Of a DNA stretch of 40,741 bases, positions 31,910 to 40,428 are shown piece after piece (the first letter of the stretch is position 1; each line of letters begins with the position of its first letter). Source of the DNA: Elusimicrobiota bacterium (GTDB taxonomy: Bacteria > Ratteibacteria > UBA8468 > B48-G9 > JAFGKM01). The position numbers and the translations under genes are program-made. The stretch lies in the NCBI GenBank assembly GCA_012515635.1, contig JAAYXZ010000019.1, forward strand, positions 1-40,741, read 5' to 3'. The notes under the pieces are model-generated. The model was not told the DNA's origin and did not search any database. It saw only the letters and a list, made by a program, of their open reading frames with translations.

Positions 31910-32167
31910 ATGCATGAACTTTCAGTGGTCCAAAATCTGTTAAAAATACTTGAAAAACTACGCAAAGAAAGAGCGATAAAGTCCTTTCTTAAGATAAACC
32001 TTACTGTAAATCCTTTCAGTTGTCTTGACGAAGACAATATTAATTTTACTTTTTCTGCTCTTACAAAAGGGCAGGATGCGTATAAAGATGCGAAGATTTA
32101 TATCAGGAGAACTGATAACCCGTCATCTAAGGAGTTTATCCTTGATGATGTAGAGATAGAGGTGTGA
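31910..32167 (+). CDS. HypA-like nickel chaperone lacking the zinc-binding domain
   Basis: The 85-aa protein begins MHELSVVQNLLKIL as HypA does, with the N-terminal nickel ligand H2. It follows the family through residue 67 (NFTFSALTKGQDAYKDAKIYIRR). The zinc-finger loop with its two CxxC pairs is then missing. Nine residues (TDNPSSKEF) lead straight into ILDDVEIEV, which resembles the normal HypA C-terminus. The gene is about 30 codons short, from a clean internal loss and not from a frameshift. Only one cysteine remains (C38). It precedes the HypB fusion by four bases. Confidence 0.75.
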   Translation: MHELSVVQNLLKILEKLRKERAIKSFLKINLTVNPFSCLDEDNINFTFSALTKGQDAYKDAKIYIRRTDNPSSKEFILDDVEIEV

Positions 32168-32171
32168 ATAA

Positions 32172-33308
32172 ATGAAAAAAATACAGGTAATAGAGGTAGG
32201 AGCGAGTATATTTGAAGAGAATGATAAGATTGCAGGGGAAAACCGTTCTTTATTAAGAGAGATGAATACTGTTGCTATTAACGTTATGGGGTCGCCTGGC
32301 GCAGGTAAGACATCTGTCTTGGAAAAAACCATAGCCCAACTTAAAAGCAGTCTTTCTTTTGCCGTGATAGAAGGGGACATAAAAGGCGCTTTGGATGCTG
32401 AACGACTTGTAAGGTTGGAGATACCCGTTATCCAGATAAATACAGGCGGGGCTTGTCATTTGGATGCTTTGATGGTCAAAAAAGGGTTAGCGGCGCTTCC
32501 GTTAAAAGAGGCGGATGTTGTCTTTGTTGAGAATGTAGGCAATCTTGTGTGTCCCGCGGAATTTGATATAGGCGCCTTATTGAATGTGGTGATAGCAAGC
32601 GTGCCTGAAGGGGAGGATAAACCGCTAAAATATCCTATGATGTTTAAGACGGCGGATATATGCATCCTAAATAAAATGGATTTTTTGCCGTATGCGGATT
32701 TTGATATTAAGCGTTTCAAGAGATATCTCGGCGAGGTATCGTGCTGTAAATTATTTCCGCTCTCTGTCAAGAGCGGCGAAGGATTCTCCGCTTGGATAGA
32801 GGAGTTCTCTGATTTGCTGTGTAAGCAACGCGCGGGGTTGAAGGATATAGCATCTCTTGAATTAAAAGGAAGAGTGGCAATTATGGGGATAGGAGATAGA
32901 ATGAAGGCGGATGATGCCGTCGGTTCTCTTGTGGCGGAACTACTTAGCAAGACCGTGAAAAGAAAGAATATAAAAATCATTGATGCTGGGAATGCTGTGG
33001 AGAATTATGTCGGCGTAATCAAGCGGTTTAAGCCGGATACCGTTGTAGTTATAGATGCTGTGGATTTTCAAGGTAAGGCAGGGGATATAAAAATAATGGG
33101 ATGCGGAGAGATAGAGGAGACCACAATATCCACTCACGGCTTTTCGTTGGCGTTAATTTTAGAGAATCTGCAGAAAGAGACAGGGGCAGAATGCAGGATT
33201 ATAGGAGTTCAGCCAGTAAAGGTGTCTCTCTCCGAGGAGATATCCCCCGCTGTTGAAAGAGCCATCCAAAAACTTGTAAAAGAGATTACTTTGGGGCTCT
33301 GCAGGTAA
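32172..33308 (+). CDS. HypB GTPase fused to a HycI-type hydrogenase maturation protease
   Basis: Residues 1 to about 220 are HypB, the nickel-inserting GTPase: GSPGAGKT (40-47), metal site C95-H96 and C127 in VENVGNLVCPAEFD, and NKMD (167-170). There is no N-terminal cysteine or histidine-rich nickel store. A short linker leads to residues 233-378, a HycI-family endopeptidase: IMGIGDRMKADDAVG with D248, VIDAVD with D295 and STHGFS with H322, matching HycI D16, D62 and H90. The frame is continuous. The protease would trim the large subunit's 33-residue tail once nickel is in place. I know of no common precedent for this fusion. Confidence 0.88.
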   Translation: MKKIQVIEVGASIFEENDKIAGENRSLLREMNTVAINVMGSPGAGKTSVLEKTIAQLKSSLSFAVIEGDIKGALDAERLVRLEIPVIQINTGGACHLDALMVKKGLAALPLKEADVVFVENVGNLVCPAEFDIGALLNVVIASVPEGEDKPLKYPMMFKTADICILNKMDFLPYADFDIKRFKRYLGEVSCCKLFPLSVKSGEGFSAWIEEFSDLLCKQRAGLKDIASLELKGRVAIMGIGDRMKADDAVGSLVAELLSKTVKRKNIKIIDAGNAVENYVGVIKRFKPDTVVVIDAVDFQGKAGDIKIMGCGEIEETTISTHGFSLALILENLQKETGAECRIIGVQPVKVSLSEEISPAVERAIQKLVKEITLGLCR

Positions 33309-33331
33309 AGGTCATTGTGGTATTAGAGAAT

Positions 33332-33403
33332 TGGGCGCACGTGGATTCGAACCACGAACCCCCGCGTTATCAGCACGGTGCTCTGCCCTTGAGCTATGCG
33401 CCC
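33332..33403 (-). tRNA. tRNA-Ile (anticodon GAT)
   Basis: Read on the minus strand, the gene has a perfect 7-bp acceptor stem (GGGCGCA with TGCGCCC), a 4-bp D stem (GCTC/GAGC), and an anticodon stem with one G-T pair around the loop CTGATAA. The anticodon is GAT. The T arm is CGTGG-TTCGAAT-CCACG. The discriminator is A and no CCA is encoded. It lies 10 bp after the MscS-like gene on the same strand and 23 bp from the hydrogenase operon's last stop. Confidence 0.93.
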
Positions 33404-33413
33404 TGAAAATGTT

Positions 33414-34091
33414 TTATTCTTTTGTTGTAGTGTCGTCTTTCTTCTTTAAAAAATCCTCAAGATATTCTTTTATGATGTCTTTTGCTCCTAAAGCAAAGGC
33501 GAGCGCAAGTCCAAAAGCAACTGCCGCAAGAAGGATAATAAAGACATTACCAATGAACGCTCCGGCTATTCCTATCTGCTGTAATGCTATCACAGTTCCG
33601 AATACAACAATGGCAATCTGTGTGAGTTTGCCTAATGTGGATGCTTTCTGGATGCCGATATTGCCTGCGGATGTTCGGACAATGCCGCTGAAAAAGTTGC
33701 CAAGAAAGAAGGAGAAAAGGAATATCAGAAGCCCTAAAATAAAATTGGGAATAAAAGCAAGCAATCCATCTACTACAGAATCCGGGATATCAATACCGGC
33801 AAAATTGACTGAAATAAAAACTACTACCAGCATTACTATCCAATAAACAGCCATACCGATAAGTTCAGAGACATCTTTGGTTATATTCCCTTTCTCTAAC
33901 ATTGCTTTAAGACCGGCATCTTCCGATAGTTTGTCAACCTGCAAAAATTTGAATAGTTTTGTTATAATAAGGTGTAAGAATTTCGCCACTATCCAACCAA
34001 TGACGAATACGATGAAAGCGCTGAATAAAATTGACAACCCATTCCAGAATCGCTGCACTATATCTGTGACAGGCGCATATCCGCCTTGCAT
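33414..34091 (-). CDS. MscS-like membrane protein (conserved TM-helix family)
   Basis: The 225-aa protein has four to five membrane helices. It carries the TM-helix repeats seen in small MscS-related proteins, including a glycine- and alanine-rich last helix (AAVAFGLALAFALGAKDIIKEYLEDF) like the pore-lining helix of MscS. The soluble beta domain of true MscS is absent, so channel activity is only a possibility. The start has AAAGGAGG upstream. The C-terminus is charged (KKKDDTTTKE). Confidence 0.8.
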   Translation of the reverse strand: MQGGYAPVTDIVQRFWNGLSILFSAFIVFVIGWIVAKFLHLIITKLFKFLQVDKLSEDAGLKAMLEKGNITKDVSELIGMAVYWIVMLVVVFISVNFAGIDIPDSVVDGLLAFIPNFILGLLIFLFSFFLGNFFSGIVRTSAGNIGIQKASTLGKLTQIAIVVFGTVIALQQIGIAGAFIGNVFIILLAAVAFGLALAFALGAKDIIKEYLEDFLKKKDDTTTKE

Positions 34092-34145
34092 ATCTGCCTC
34101 CTTTGCTCCATAAAGGAACGATTGGTGTTACTCTTTTATTTTACC

Positions 34146-34174
34146 ATTATAGACATAAAAATCAACCTGTTTTA
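34146..34174 (-). promoter_or_regulatory. Possible promoter of the MscS-like gene
   Basis: A perfect TATAAT lies on the minus strand at 34146-34151, about 55 bases before the start codon. The hexamer 17 bp upstream of it is a poor -35 match, so this rests mainly on the -10 box. Confidence 0.35.
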
Positions 34175-36103
34175 TTTTATCAAGGTATATTTGCGGGGTT
34201 CTGCCAGAGGGGAGAAAGGCCTTCCGCCGCCTTCAAAAAACTTTGTGAAAAATTCAAGATATTGTAAACGGCTTGTATGAACATATCCTCCCAAAAGGTT
34301 AATCCCTAAGTTTGCCATATGACCAACTATAAACAGGATAGCGGCAATGATATACCCTACAATCGGAATGCCTGTTAACAGGAAAGCCATTTCGTTTATT
34401 ACAAACCCTAATACCGCAGTTGTAAGGCCAAGCCCGAAAAGGCGGCTATAACTCAGAATGTCTCCCAGTAAATTGCTGGCTATTACGCTATATGCGCTAT
34501 ATACAGCCCAGAATATCCGCATAAAAAACCCTTTTTGCGTCATTCCTGTTAGTATCATCAGATATATAAAAAAGAAGACAAGTATAGAGGACAATGGCAA
34601 GATAAGGGTGTTTTTGGATGTAACGAGGGCAACGATTATCAGGGCGACAAGAACCTGTATTATAAGGAGAGAGAATGGCTCTCCGGAGTTCTTGAAGCCA
34701 TGATGTTTCAAGGATGTTGAAAGGTTGAGATATAAGCCCCATATAATCTGGATGTATCCTAAAATTAAAGCCCATCCGAGAAAGATAAATGCGGAGTTTC
34801 CTCCTTCAAGGGGATTTAATATAACAAGTTTTTTAAGGGTTTCCACAGGGAGGGAGCCGGCTGGTATCCGTGAGAGCATATCTCCAAACCAACTGCCTGT
34901 AATAACTCCCATAAATATTGTTGCGATACCGCTGTAAAGGATAAGGCGGGAAAATTTTATAATGCCGGGCGCGTATTTGAATTTTTTCATGAGGAGAAGG
35001 GACGCTATAATAAGAATAATGCCATAAGCGGCGTCTGTAATACAAAAAGCAAAAGATAACAGGAAAAAAACAGAGAGGTGCGGAGAGGGGTCCAGGTTAT
35101 TATAAACAGGTTTTCCATATAGGTCGGTTACTACTTCAAATGGTTCTATGCCCCGTTTGTTTTCAAGCGCTATGGGAATCTCGTCGTTAGCGTCGGGGTT
35201 TGAAAGATAGAGGTATCCGTCAGGAAGAAATGTGTTCAGAAGAGATTCTATGCGGGGAACGTCATGCTCCTTTATCCAGCCGCGAAGGCCCTTTACAAAT
35301 TTTGAGATTCCTGTGTTTTTTCTTGCTTTTAAATACTGTAAAACGGAGAGGGCATAATCGTAGAATACAAAAATCGGGTATTTCATAGAGGATATTTCTT
35401 TTAAGCGGGTATGCAGTTCTTTTATCCTTGTTTGGTTATTCTCTTCTAATTGCGTGATTTTTTTCAGGATATCCGAAGGGAAGCGGTTCCATCGTTTTAT
35501 TTGTAATATCGTTCCGTTGATATCTTCTATGTGGCGTATTATGTCGTTCTTTTTTTCAATAGGGAAAATAATAAGATAAAGCGATGCCTGCCCGTGTTGT
35601 CCTGCCTCTTCAACCTTAAAACTGAGGATGTTGTCAGGACTTTTCCGTTTTACAGGCAAAAGAAAGAGAGAGAAAGAAAATAGTTTCATTGAGAAGAGTT
35701 CCTGCGGTATAACGGGAATATCCTTTATCAGAGACAGTTCCTTTCTTATGCTTGATAGTTTTTCTTGTATTTTGTTCCGTTGTTCTATATCCCTTGATAT
35801 CTGATAAAATTTCTTATAGGTTGCATCCAGCGGGAATCCTTTGATAATCTCTTCTTCCTCTTGTGCGTTGAGTATGATTTTTCCTGAAAAACTCTTTCCT
35901 TCAACCTTATTGACGGTCTCTTTGAGGAACTCAATTTTTTTTAGGTTTTCTTCCGGCTCGTCCCCTGAAGCGAACGTGTTATTGAATCCGAGCGTCTCCG
36001 GCAGGTGGGTTATCTCCACATATCCTTCTCTTTGAAGTTCTCTGAGGAAGTCAGAGGGGTCTCCTGTAAAGAAAAGATAAAACTTTTTCATCTTTGATAT
36101 CAC
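34172..36103 (-). CDS. ntpI: V/A-type ATP synthase subunit I
   Basis: Membrane stator subunit (subunit a equivalent) that forms the ion half-channels. Of 643 aa, the first 300 or so are the soluble, coiled-coil arm. From about 345 on there are seven or eight membrane helices, ending in LLGGYVHTSRLQYLEFFTKFFEGGGRPF, the typical C-terminus. I used the GTG at 36103, placed eight bases after AAGGAG; an ATG at 36091 is too far from that site. The gene follows argJ by four bases and is not beside other V-ATPase genes. Confidence 0.93.
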   Translation of the reverse strand: MISKMKKFYLFFTGDPSDFLRELQREGYVEITHLPETLGFNNTFASGDEPEENLKKIEFLKETVNKVEGKSFSGKIILNAQEEEEIIKGFPLDATYKKFYQISRDIEQRNKIQEKLSSIRKELSLIKDIPVIPQELFSMKLFSFSLFLLPVKRKSPDNILSFKVEEAGQHGQASLYLIIFPIEKKNDIIRHIEDINGTILQIKRWNRFPSDILKKITQLEENNQTRIKELHTRLKEISSMKYPIFVFYDYALSVLQYLKARKNTGISKFVKGLRGWIKEHDVPRIESLLNTFLPDGYLYLSNPDANDEIPIALENKRGIEPFEVVTDLYGKPVYNNLDPSPHLSVFFLLSFAFCITDAAYGIILIIASLLLMKKFKYAPGIIKFSRLILYSGIATIFMGVITGSWFGDMLSRIPAGSLPVETLKKLVILNPLEGGNSAFIFLGWALILGYIQIIWGLYLNLSTSLKHHGFKNSGEPFSLLIIQVLVALIIVALVTSKNTLILPLSSILVFFFIYLMILTGMTQKGFFMRIFWAVYSAYSVIASNLLGDILSYSRLFGLGLTTAVLGFVINEMAFLLTGIPIVGYIIAAILFIVGHMANLGINLLGGYVHTSRLQYLEFFTKFFEGGGRPFSPLAEPRKYTLIK

Positions 36104-36107
36104 GAAT

Positions 36108-37298
36108 CTACTCCTTGTTTATTTTTACATAATCTTCTGTAAGGTCGCATCCCCACGCAGTAGCGCAAAAATCGCCTTTTTTGATATCCACTTCAACGGT
36201 TATTTTTTTTACGGACTTCATTGTTTCTTGAAGTTTTTTCTCGTCATACCTCAAGGGAGCCCCTTTATAAACCCTTACTCCGCAAAGAGAGACCGCAGTG
36301 TTGTTTACATCTATTTTGGCGTTGACAGAGCCCGCGGCGGCGAGGATTCTGCCCCAATTGGGGTAAGCGCCATATACTGCTGATTTGAACAGATTTGAAC
36401 CGGCAATCCGTTTAGCCACTCTTTTTGCGTCCTTTATGCTCCATCCGCCCTTTACTGTAACCTCTATCAGTTTTGTGGCTCCCTCTCCGTCGGAGGCAAT
36501 CATCTTTGCAAGTTCTGCGCAGGTGGTTTGGAGGGCGGAGAGAAACTGGTTGTATTCGTCTGTTCCTGTTCGGATGGTCTTGTTCTTTGCCTCTCCGTTT
36601 GCAAGGCATAGCGCCATATCGTTTGTGCTTGTATCATTATCAACGGTAACCATATTGAATGATTTTTCAACGGCTTCTTTCAAGGCGTTCTGTAAAGCAT
36701 CTCTTTCTATGACAGCGTCTGTGGTTATGAAGCAGAGCATTGTTGCCATGCAGGGATTTATCATGCCTGCTCCTTTTGCCATTCCGCCGATAGCGACCTC
36801 TTTATGTTTGCCTTTAATTCCTGTGGAGGTATGAAACTGTTTTAAAATAGTATCGGTGGTGATTATTCCTTCTGCGGCGAGTGTATGGTTGGCAGGACTG
36901 AGGGTTTTTACCAGTTCCGGCATGGCTTTTAAAATGCTTGTATGGGGGAGAGGTTTGCCTATGATGCCTGTTGAAGCAATAAGGATAGAGGATGTGTCTT
37001 TCTCTATGATAACAGAGAGTTCTTTGGCTAATAATTCGGTGTGTTGGTAATTCTCTTTGCCGTTGCAGGTGTTTGCGTTTCCGCTGTTTATCAGGACGGC
37101 GTTAATAGGGTTATTGATGTTCTTCAATGACCAGATTAAACTATATGATTTGAACTGGTTTGTTGTGAAAGTTCCTGCTGCCACACAAGGGGATTTGGAT
37201 AATATAAGGGAAAGGTCCTTTTTTTCCAGTTGCTTTATACCGCTGTGAACAGCGGATGCATAAAATCCTTCAGGGTAGGTTATTCCGCCTTTTTCCAT
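36108..37298 (-). CDS. argJ: Bifunctional ornithine acetyltransferase / N-acetylglutamate synthase
   Basis: Recycles the acetyl group in arginine synthesis. The 396-aa proenzyme has the GGMAKGAGMINPCMATMLCF block, in which cleavage before T186 produces the two subunits and the catalytic threonine. STGIIGKPLP and the DNDTSTNDM motif are also present. It overlaps ispD by 19 bp and is followed by ntpI. Whether it is mono- or bifunctional cannot be told from sequence alone. Confidence 0.95.
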   Translation of the reverse strand: MEKGGITYPEGFYASAVHSGIKQLEKKDLSLILSKSPCVAAGTFTTNQFKSYSLIWSLKNINNPINAVLINSGNANTCNGKENYQHTELLAKELSVIIEKDTSSILIASTGIIGKPLPHTSILKAMPELVKTLSPANHTLAAEGIITTDTILKQFHTSTGIKGKHKEVAIGGMAKGAGMINPCMATMLCFITTDAVIERDALQNALKEAVEKSFNMVTVDNDTSTNDMALCLANGEAKNKTIRTGTDEYNQFLSALQTTCAELAKMIASDGEGATKLIEVTVKGGWSIKDAKRVAKRIAGSNLFKSAVYGAYPNWGRILAAAGSVNAKIDVNNTAVSLCGVRVYKGAPLRYDEKKLQETMKSVKKITVEVDIKKGDFCATAWGCDLTEDYVKINKE

Positions 37299-37954
37299 TT
37301 TTTTATTATCTCCTTTGCGAGTGTAATATCCATAGGGTAGGTTATCTTGAGATTCTCCCTTTCCCCTTTTACAAGATATACTTTTCCTCCTGCTCGTTCA
37401 ACCAGAGAGGCGTCATCGGTTCCATAAAAGTTCTCTTTATATGCTTTGGCGTAAGCATCTCTTATTATGTCCGCCGTAAATGCTTGAGGTGTCTGTATGC
37501 ATACAAGGCGGTCTCTGTCGGGCGTCTGTTTGACAAAATCGCTTTCCCGTTCTTTTAAGGTGTCTTGCGATTCAACATAAGGGACAGCGGCTCCGTGTGT
37601 TTCGGCTCCCTCTATTACTCTAAGGAGCAACTCTTCGGAGAATAGCGGTCTGGCAATGTCGTGTATGATTATAATCCCTCCATACGATTTCAATGCGTTT
37701 AGTCCCGCTTGCACAGAGTCCTGCCTGTGCGTTCCGCCCGGTATTACTGCGATGTTTTTGTATTCCTGTTTTAATTTTTCTTTCCATTGTTCAACATACT
37801 CCGTAGGAAGAACAAGGACAATCTCGTCAACTTTTTTATTAAACATTTCAAGAGAATAATAGAGGAGAGGTCCTTCGCCTATATTGATAAATGCCTTTGG
37901 TGTATCTCCACTTCGGCTGCCTCTGCCTCCGCCGGCGAGTATTGCTGATATCAT
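37280..37954 (-). CDS. ispD: 2-C-methyl-D-erythritol 4-phosphate cytidylyltransferase
   Basis: Third step of the MEP pathway, forming CDP-methylerythritol. The 224-aa protein has the N-terminal nucleotide loop LAGGGRGSRSGDTPKAF, VIPGGTHRQDSVQAGL, HDIARPLFSEELL and QTPQAFTADIIRDAY, the four usual blocks. The start overlaps the stop of the PIN/TRAM gene (ATGA), the arrangement seen in many bacteria. Confidence 0.95.
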   Translation of the reverse strand: MISAILAGGGRGSRSGDTPKAFINIGEGPLLYYSLEMFNKKVDEIVLVLPTEYVEQWKEKLKQEYKNIAVIPGGTHRQDSVQAGLNALKSYGGIIIIHDIARPLFSEELLLRVIEGAETHGAAVPYVESQDTLKERESDFVKQTPDRDRLVCIQTPQAFTADIIRDAYAKAYKENFYGTDDASLVERAGGKVYLVKGERENLKITYPMDITLAKEIIKKWKKAE

Positions 37955-38919
37955 TTTATTTTAGCAAAGATAATTCTTCCTGTGGATGTTTGTAGGGCGC
38001 TGTCAATAATGATGTTGATAATTTTGCCTAAATATTTTGTTCCACCCTCAACAATTACCATTGTGCCGTCTTCAAGGTATCCTATACCCTGTCCTGCCTC
38101 TTTGCCTTCCTTGATTATTTTTAGAGGTATCTCTTCGCCGCTCATCAGGTTGGGCCTCATCAGTGTTGCGAGTATATTGAGATTGAGAACCTTTATGTTT
38201 TGCACCTCAGCCACTTTTGCAAGGTTTGAGTCGTTGGTAAGCAGATTAGCGCCTATGTCGATTGCCAGTTTTACAAGTTTGGCGTCCACGGCTTCAATGT
38301 CGGGGTAGTCAATATCATAGATGTTTACATCCATATTAGGGTTGCTTCTCAGGTGTTGCAATACCTCAAGACCTCTGCGTCCGCGTTGTCGCTTCATATC
38401 TCCCGCGCTATCGGCAAGACCTTGCAGTTCTTGTATTACAAACTTTGGAATGATAATAATGTTGTCCAGAAAACCGCCTTGCGCAAGTTCATAGATGCGT
38501 CCGTCTATAAGAACGCTTGTGTCAACCACCAAAAGACGTTCCGGTTCTTTGACTCCTCTCAGGAAAGGGAATATAAATCCAAGTTCTTCAACGCCCTTCA
38601 ACCCTATCATTATCCCTAAATAAGTGAAGGCGAAATACAGGGTAAACCGTATATAAATGATGGTTCTTGGCTCGCTTACCGGAATAAGAAGGACAAAACT
38701 TGCAAGCAGAATAGCGGTTATAAGTCCGACCAACAGCCCGCCTATGGCGAGTAGAAGTTTCTTTAACGGGATTTTCTCAATAAGTATCTCAATCCCTACA
38801 ATCAAAAGGGAACCTCCCAAACCGGTTAAAGCGCCCATTAAACGTGTGTTGGGAGCAATATAAAGACCTGTTAAAGTGCCTAATATGATAAAAAAACTAC
38901 GAATAATATAGATGCCCAT
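37951..38919 (-). CDS. Integral membrane PIN/TRAM-domain protein (YacL-like)
   Basis: The 322-aa protein has four membrane helices (residues about 3-125), a PIN nuclease domain starting at LLVVDTSVLIDGRIYEL and including TNDSNLAKVAEV, and a C-terminal TRAM domain (GQGIGYLEDGTMVIVEGG). The PIN acidic residues appear intact, so it is a probable membrane-tethered RNase. The ATG at 38919 is chosen for its GGGAGAG ribosome site; the frame opens 24 bases earlier. YacL homologs are commonly found between radA and ispD, as here. Confidence 0.92.
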   Translation of the reverse strand: MGIYIIRSFFIILGTLTGLYIAPNTRLMGALTGLGGSLLIVGIEILIEKIPLKKLLLAIGGLLVGLITAILLASFVLLIPVSEPRTIIYIRFTLYFAFTYLGIMIGLKGVEELGFIFPFLRGVKEPERLLVVDTSVLIDGRIYELAQGGFLDNIIIIPKFVIQELQGLADSAGDMKRQRGRRGLEVLQHLRSNPNMDVNIYDIDYPDIEAVDAKLVKLAIDIGANLLTNDSNLAKVAEVQNIKVLNLNILATLMRPNLMSGEEIPLKIIKEGKEAGQGIGYLEDGTMVIVEGGTKYLGKIINIIIDSALQTSTGRIIFAKIK

Positions 38920-38994
38920 TTTCTCTCCCTTTGTATAAAGCAATAGAATGGAGAAGATGTTTTTTGTAAAATCTCTCGCTACTCTATAACAAAT

Positions 38995-39023
38995 ATTGTA
39001 TATCAGAACAGATAAAAGGTAAA
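38995..39023 (-). promoter_or_regulatory. Predicted promoter of the PIN/TRAM-ispD-argJ-ntpI unit
   Basis: On the minus strand, TTTACC (39018-39023) and TACAAT (38995-39000) are 17 bp apart. The start would lie about 70 bases before the first gene. The -10 matches five of six consensus bases and the -35 four. Confidence 0.4.
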
Positions 39024-39029
39024 TACCTT
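39016..39029. repeat. 14-bp palindrome over a -35 region
   Basis: AAGGTA (39016-39021) and TACCTT (39024-39029) are perfect inverted arms two bases apart. They cover the predicted -35 box of the PIN/TRAM unit, so it may be an operator. Confidence 0.4.
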
Positions 39030-39069
39030 GTTTTGATACGGAGTAAGCAAAAAAGAAGGAGACGGTTTT

Positions 39070-40425
39070 TTATAAAGAGAGAAGCGTATGGACTGCGTCC
39101 TTTAGCCATTTTACGGGGTATTGCTTTATTTTCAGTTCTTTTATATCTTTTAGGTTTTTGTCGGGGATGATTGCTTTCGTATATCCTAACCGTATTGCCT
39201 CTTTTATTCGCTGGTGTATGTGGTTGACCGGTCTTATCTCTCCTGTCAGCGCTATCTCTCCCGCTATTACACATTGCTCCATTGGCGATTTGTCTTTGAG
39301 AGAGGAGATACAGGAGAGAGCAATGGCAAGGTCTGCGGCCGGTTCAAGGATTTTGATGCCGCCGCCAGTATTAAAAAATACATCATAGGCGCTGAGGTTA
39401 AACTTCAATTTTTTCTCAATCACTGCTGTAATCATAGAGATTCTGTTATAGTCCAGCCCTGTTACAGACCGTTTAGGGATTCCATAATAGGTAGGTGTTA
39501 CAAGGCATTGTATCTCTGCCAAGATGGTTCGGGAACCTTCTTGAGAGGGGAAAATAACAGCGCCGGGGAGAGGTTTTTGGGAATCGGGGAGAAAGATAGC
39601 GGATGCTTCGGGAATCTCCTTTAATCCGTTCTCTTCCATAGAAAATACGCCTATCTCCATTGTGGAGCCAAACCTGTTTTTTGTTGCCCTTAAAATCCGT
39701 AAGTTCGATTTTATCTCTCCCTCAACACTTAAAACAACATCAACTATATGTTCAAGAACTTTTGGTCCTGCTATTATTCCTTCCTTTGTGATGTGTCCTA
39801 CAAGGAATATTGAGTATCCGTTCTCTTTTGCGTTGGCAAGAAAAAACCCGGCGCTTTCTCTTACCTGGCTTACAGAGCCGGGAATAGCGGGAAGTTCAGG
39901 GTCAAAGACAGTTTGTATGGAGTCCACGATGACATAGTCGGGACGAAGGGTGTCTATGCTGTGTTTGATAGAGGGCATCTCTGTTGTGGAAAGGATATAA
40001 AGGTTCTCTGATAAAGCCCCTAATCGTTGCGCCCGCATCTTTATCTGGTTTTTTGACTCTTCCGCGCTGACATAAAGCACCTTGTTTGTCTCCATGGCGA
40101 TTCTGCCGGCTAAGTTTAACATAAGAGTGGATTTACCGACTCCCGGCTCTCCCGCCAGAAGGACCAAACTACCGGGGACAATACCGCCGCCGATTACTCT
40201 GTCAAACTCGTTTATCCCTGTCCGTTTTCTTACAACGGACTCAGTTTTTATTGATGTAATCTGTTCCGGGACGGGGGCTGTGGAGGCGATAAGAGTTTTT
40301 TTGCCGCGGATTATTTCTTCAATGAAGGTGTTCCAGCCGCCGCAGTCAGGGCATCTGCCTAACCATCTTACCGACTGGTATCCGCATTCAGAACAAGAAA
40401 ATATATTCTTTCTCTCTTTTTTCAT
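39070..40425 (-). CDS. radA: DNA repair protein RadA
   Basis: RecA-like ATPase that aids branch migration. The 451-aa protein has the N-terminal zinc finger (C11, C14, C25, C28), Walker A GEPGVGKST (92-100), the diagnostic KNRFG motif (RATKNRFGST) and a Lon-like C-terminal domain. Full length. It begins three bases after the stop of the MCE-family gene, so these two are probably co-transcribed. Confidence 0.95.
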   Translation of the reverse strand: MKKERKNIFSCSECGYQSVRWLGRCPDCGGWNTFIEEIIRGKKTLIASTAPVPEQITSIKTESVVRKRTGINEFDRVIGGGIVPGSLVLLAGEPGVGKSTLMLNLAGRIAMETNKVLYVSAEESKNQIKMRAQRLGALSENLYILSTTEMPSIKHSIDTLRPDYVIVDSIQTVFDPELPAIPGSVSQVRESAGFFLANAKENGYSIFLVGHITKEGIIAGPKVLEHIVDVVLSVEGEIKSNLRILRATKNRFGSTMEIGVFSMEENGLKEIPEASAIFLPDSQKPLPGAVIFPSQEGSRTILAEIQCLVTPTYYGIPKRSVTGLDYNRISMITAVIEKKLKFNLSAYDVFFNTGGGIKILEPAADLAIALSCISSLKDKSPMEQCVIAGEIALTGEIRPVNHIHQRIKEAIRLGYTKAIIPDKNLKDIKELKIKQYPVKWLKDAVHTLLSL

Positions 40426-40428
40426 TGC

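Noticed and set aside
33332..33403. tRNA-Ile as a possible integration site for the hydrogenase cluster
   Set aside because: No integrase, direct repeat of the tRNA end or change in base composition was seen; the neighbourhood is ordinary chromosomal genes.
33331..33846. ORF on the plus strand beginning MGARGFEPRTPALSAR
   Set aside because: The start is the antisense of the tRNA-Ile gene, a well-known false ORF, and the rest is antisense to the MscS-like gene.
38984..39274. 96-aa minus-strand ORF within and after radA
   Set aside because: It is an out-of-frame reading of the radA 3' end and the promoter region.
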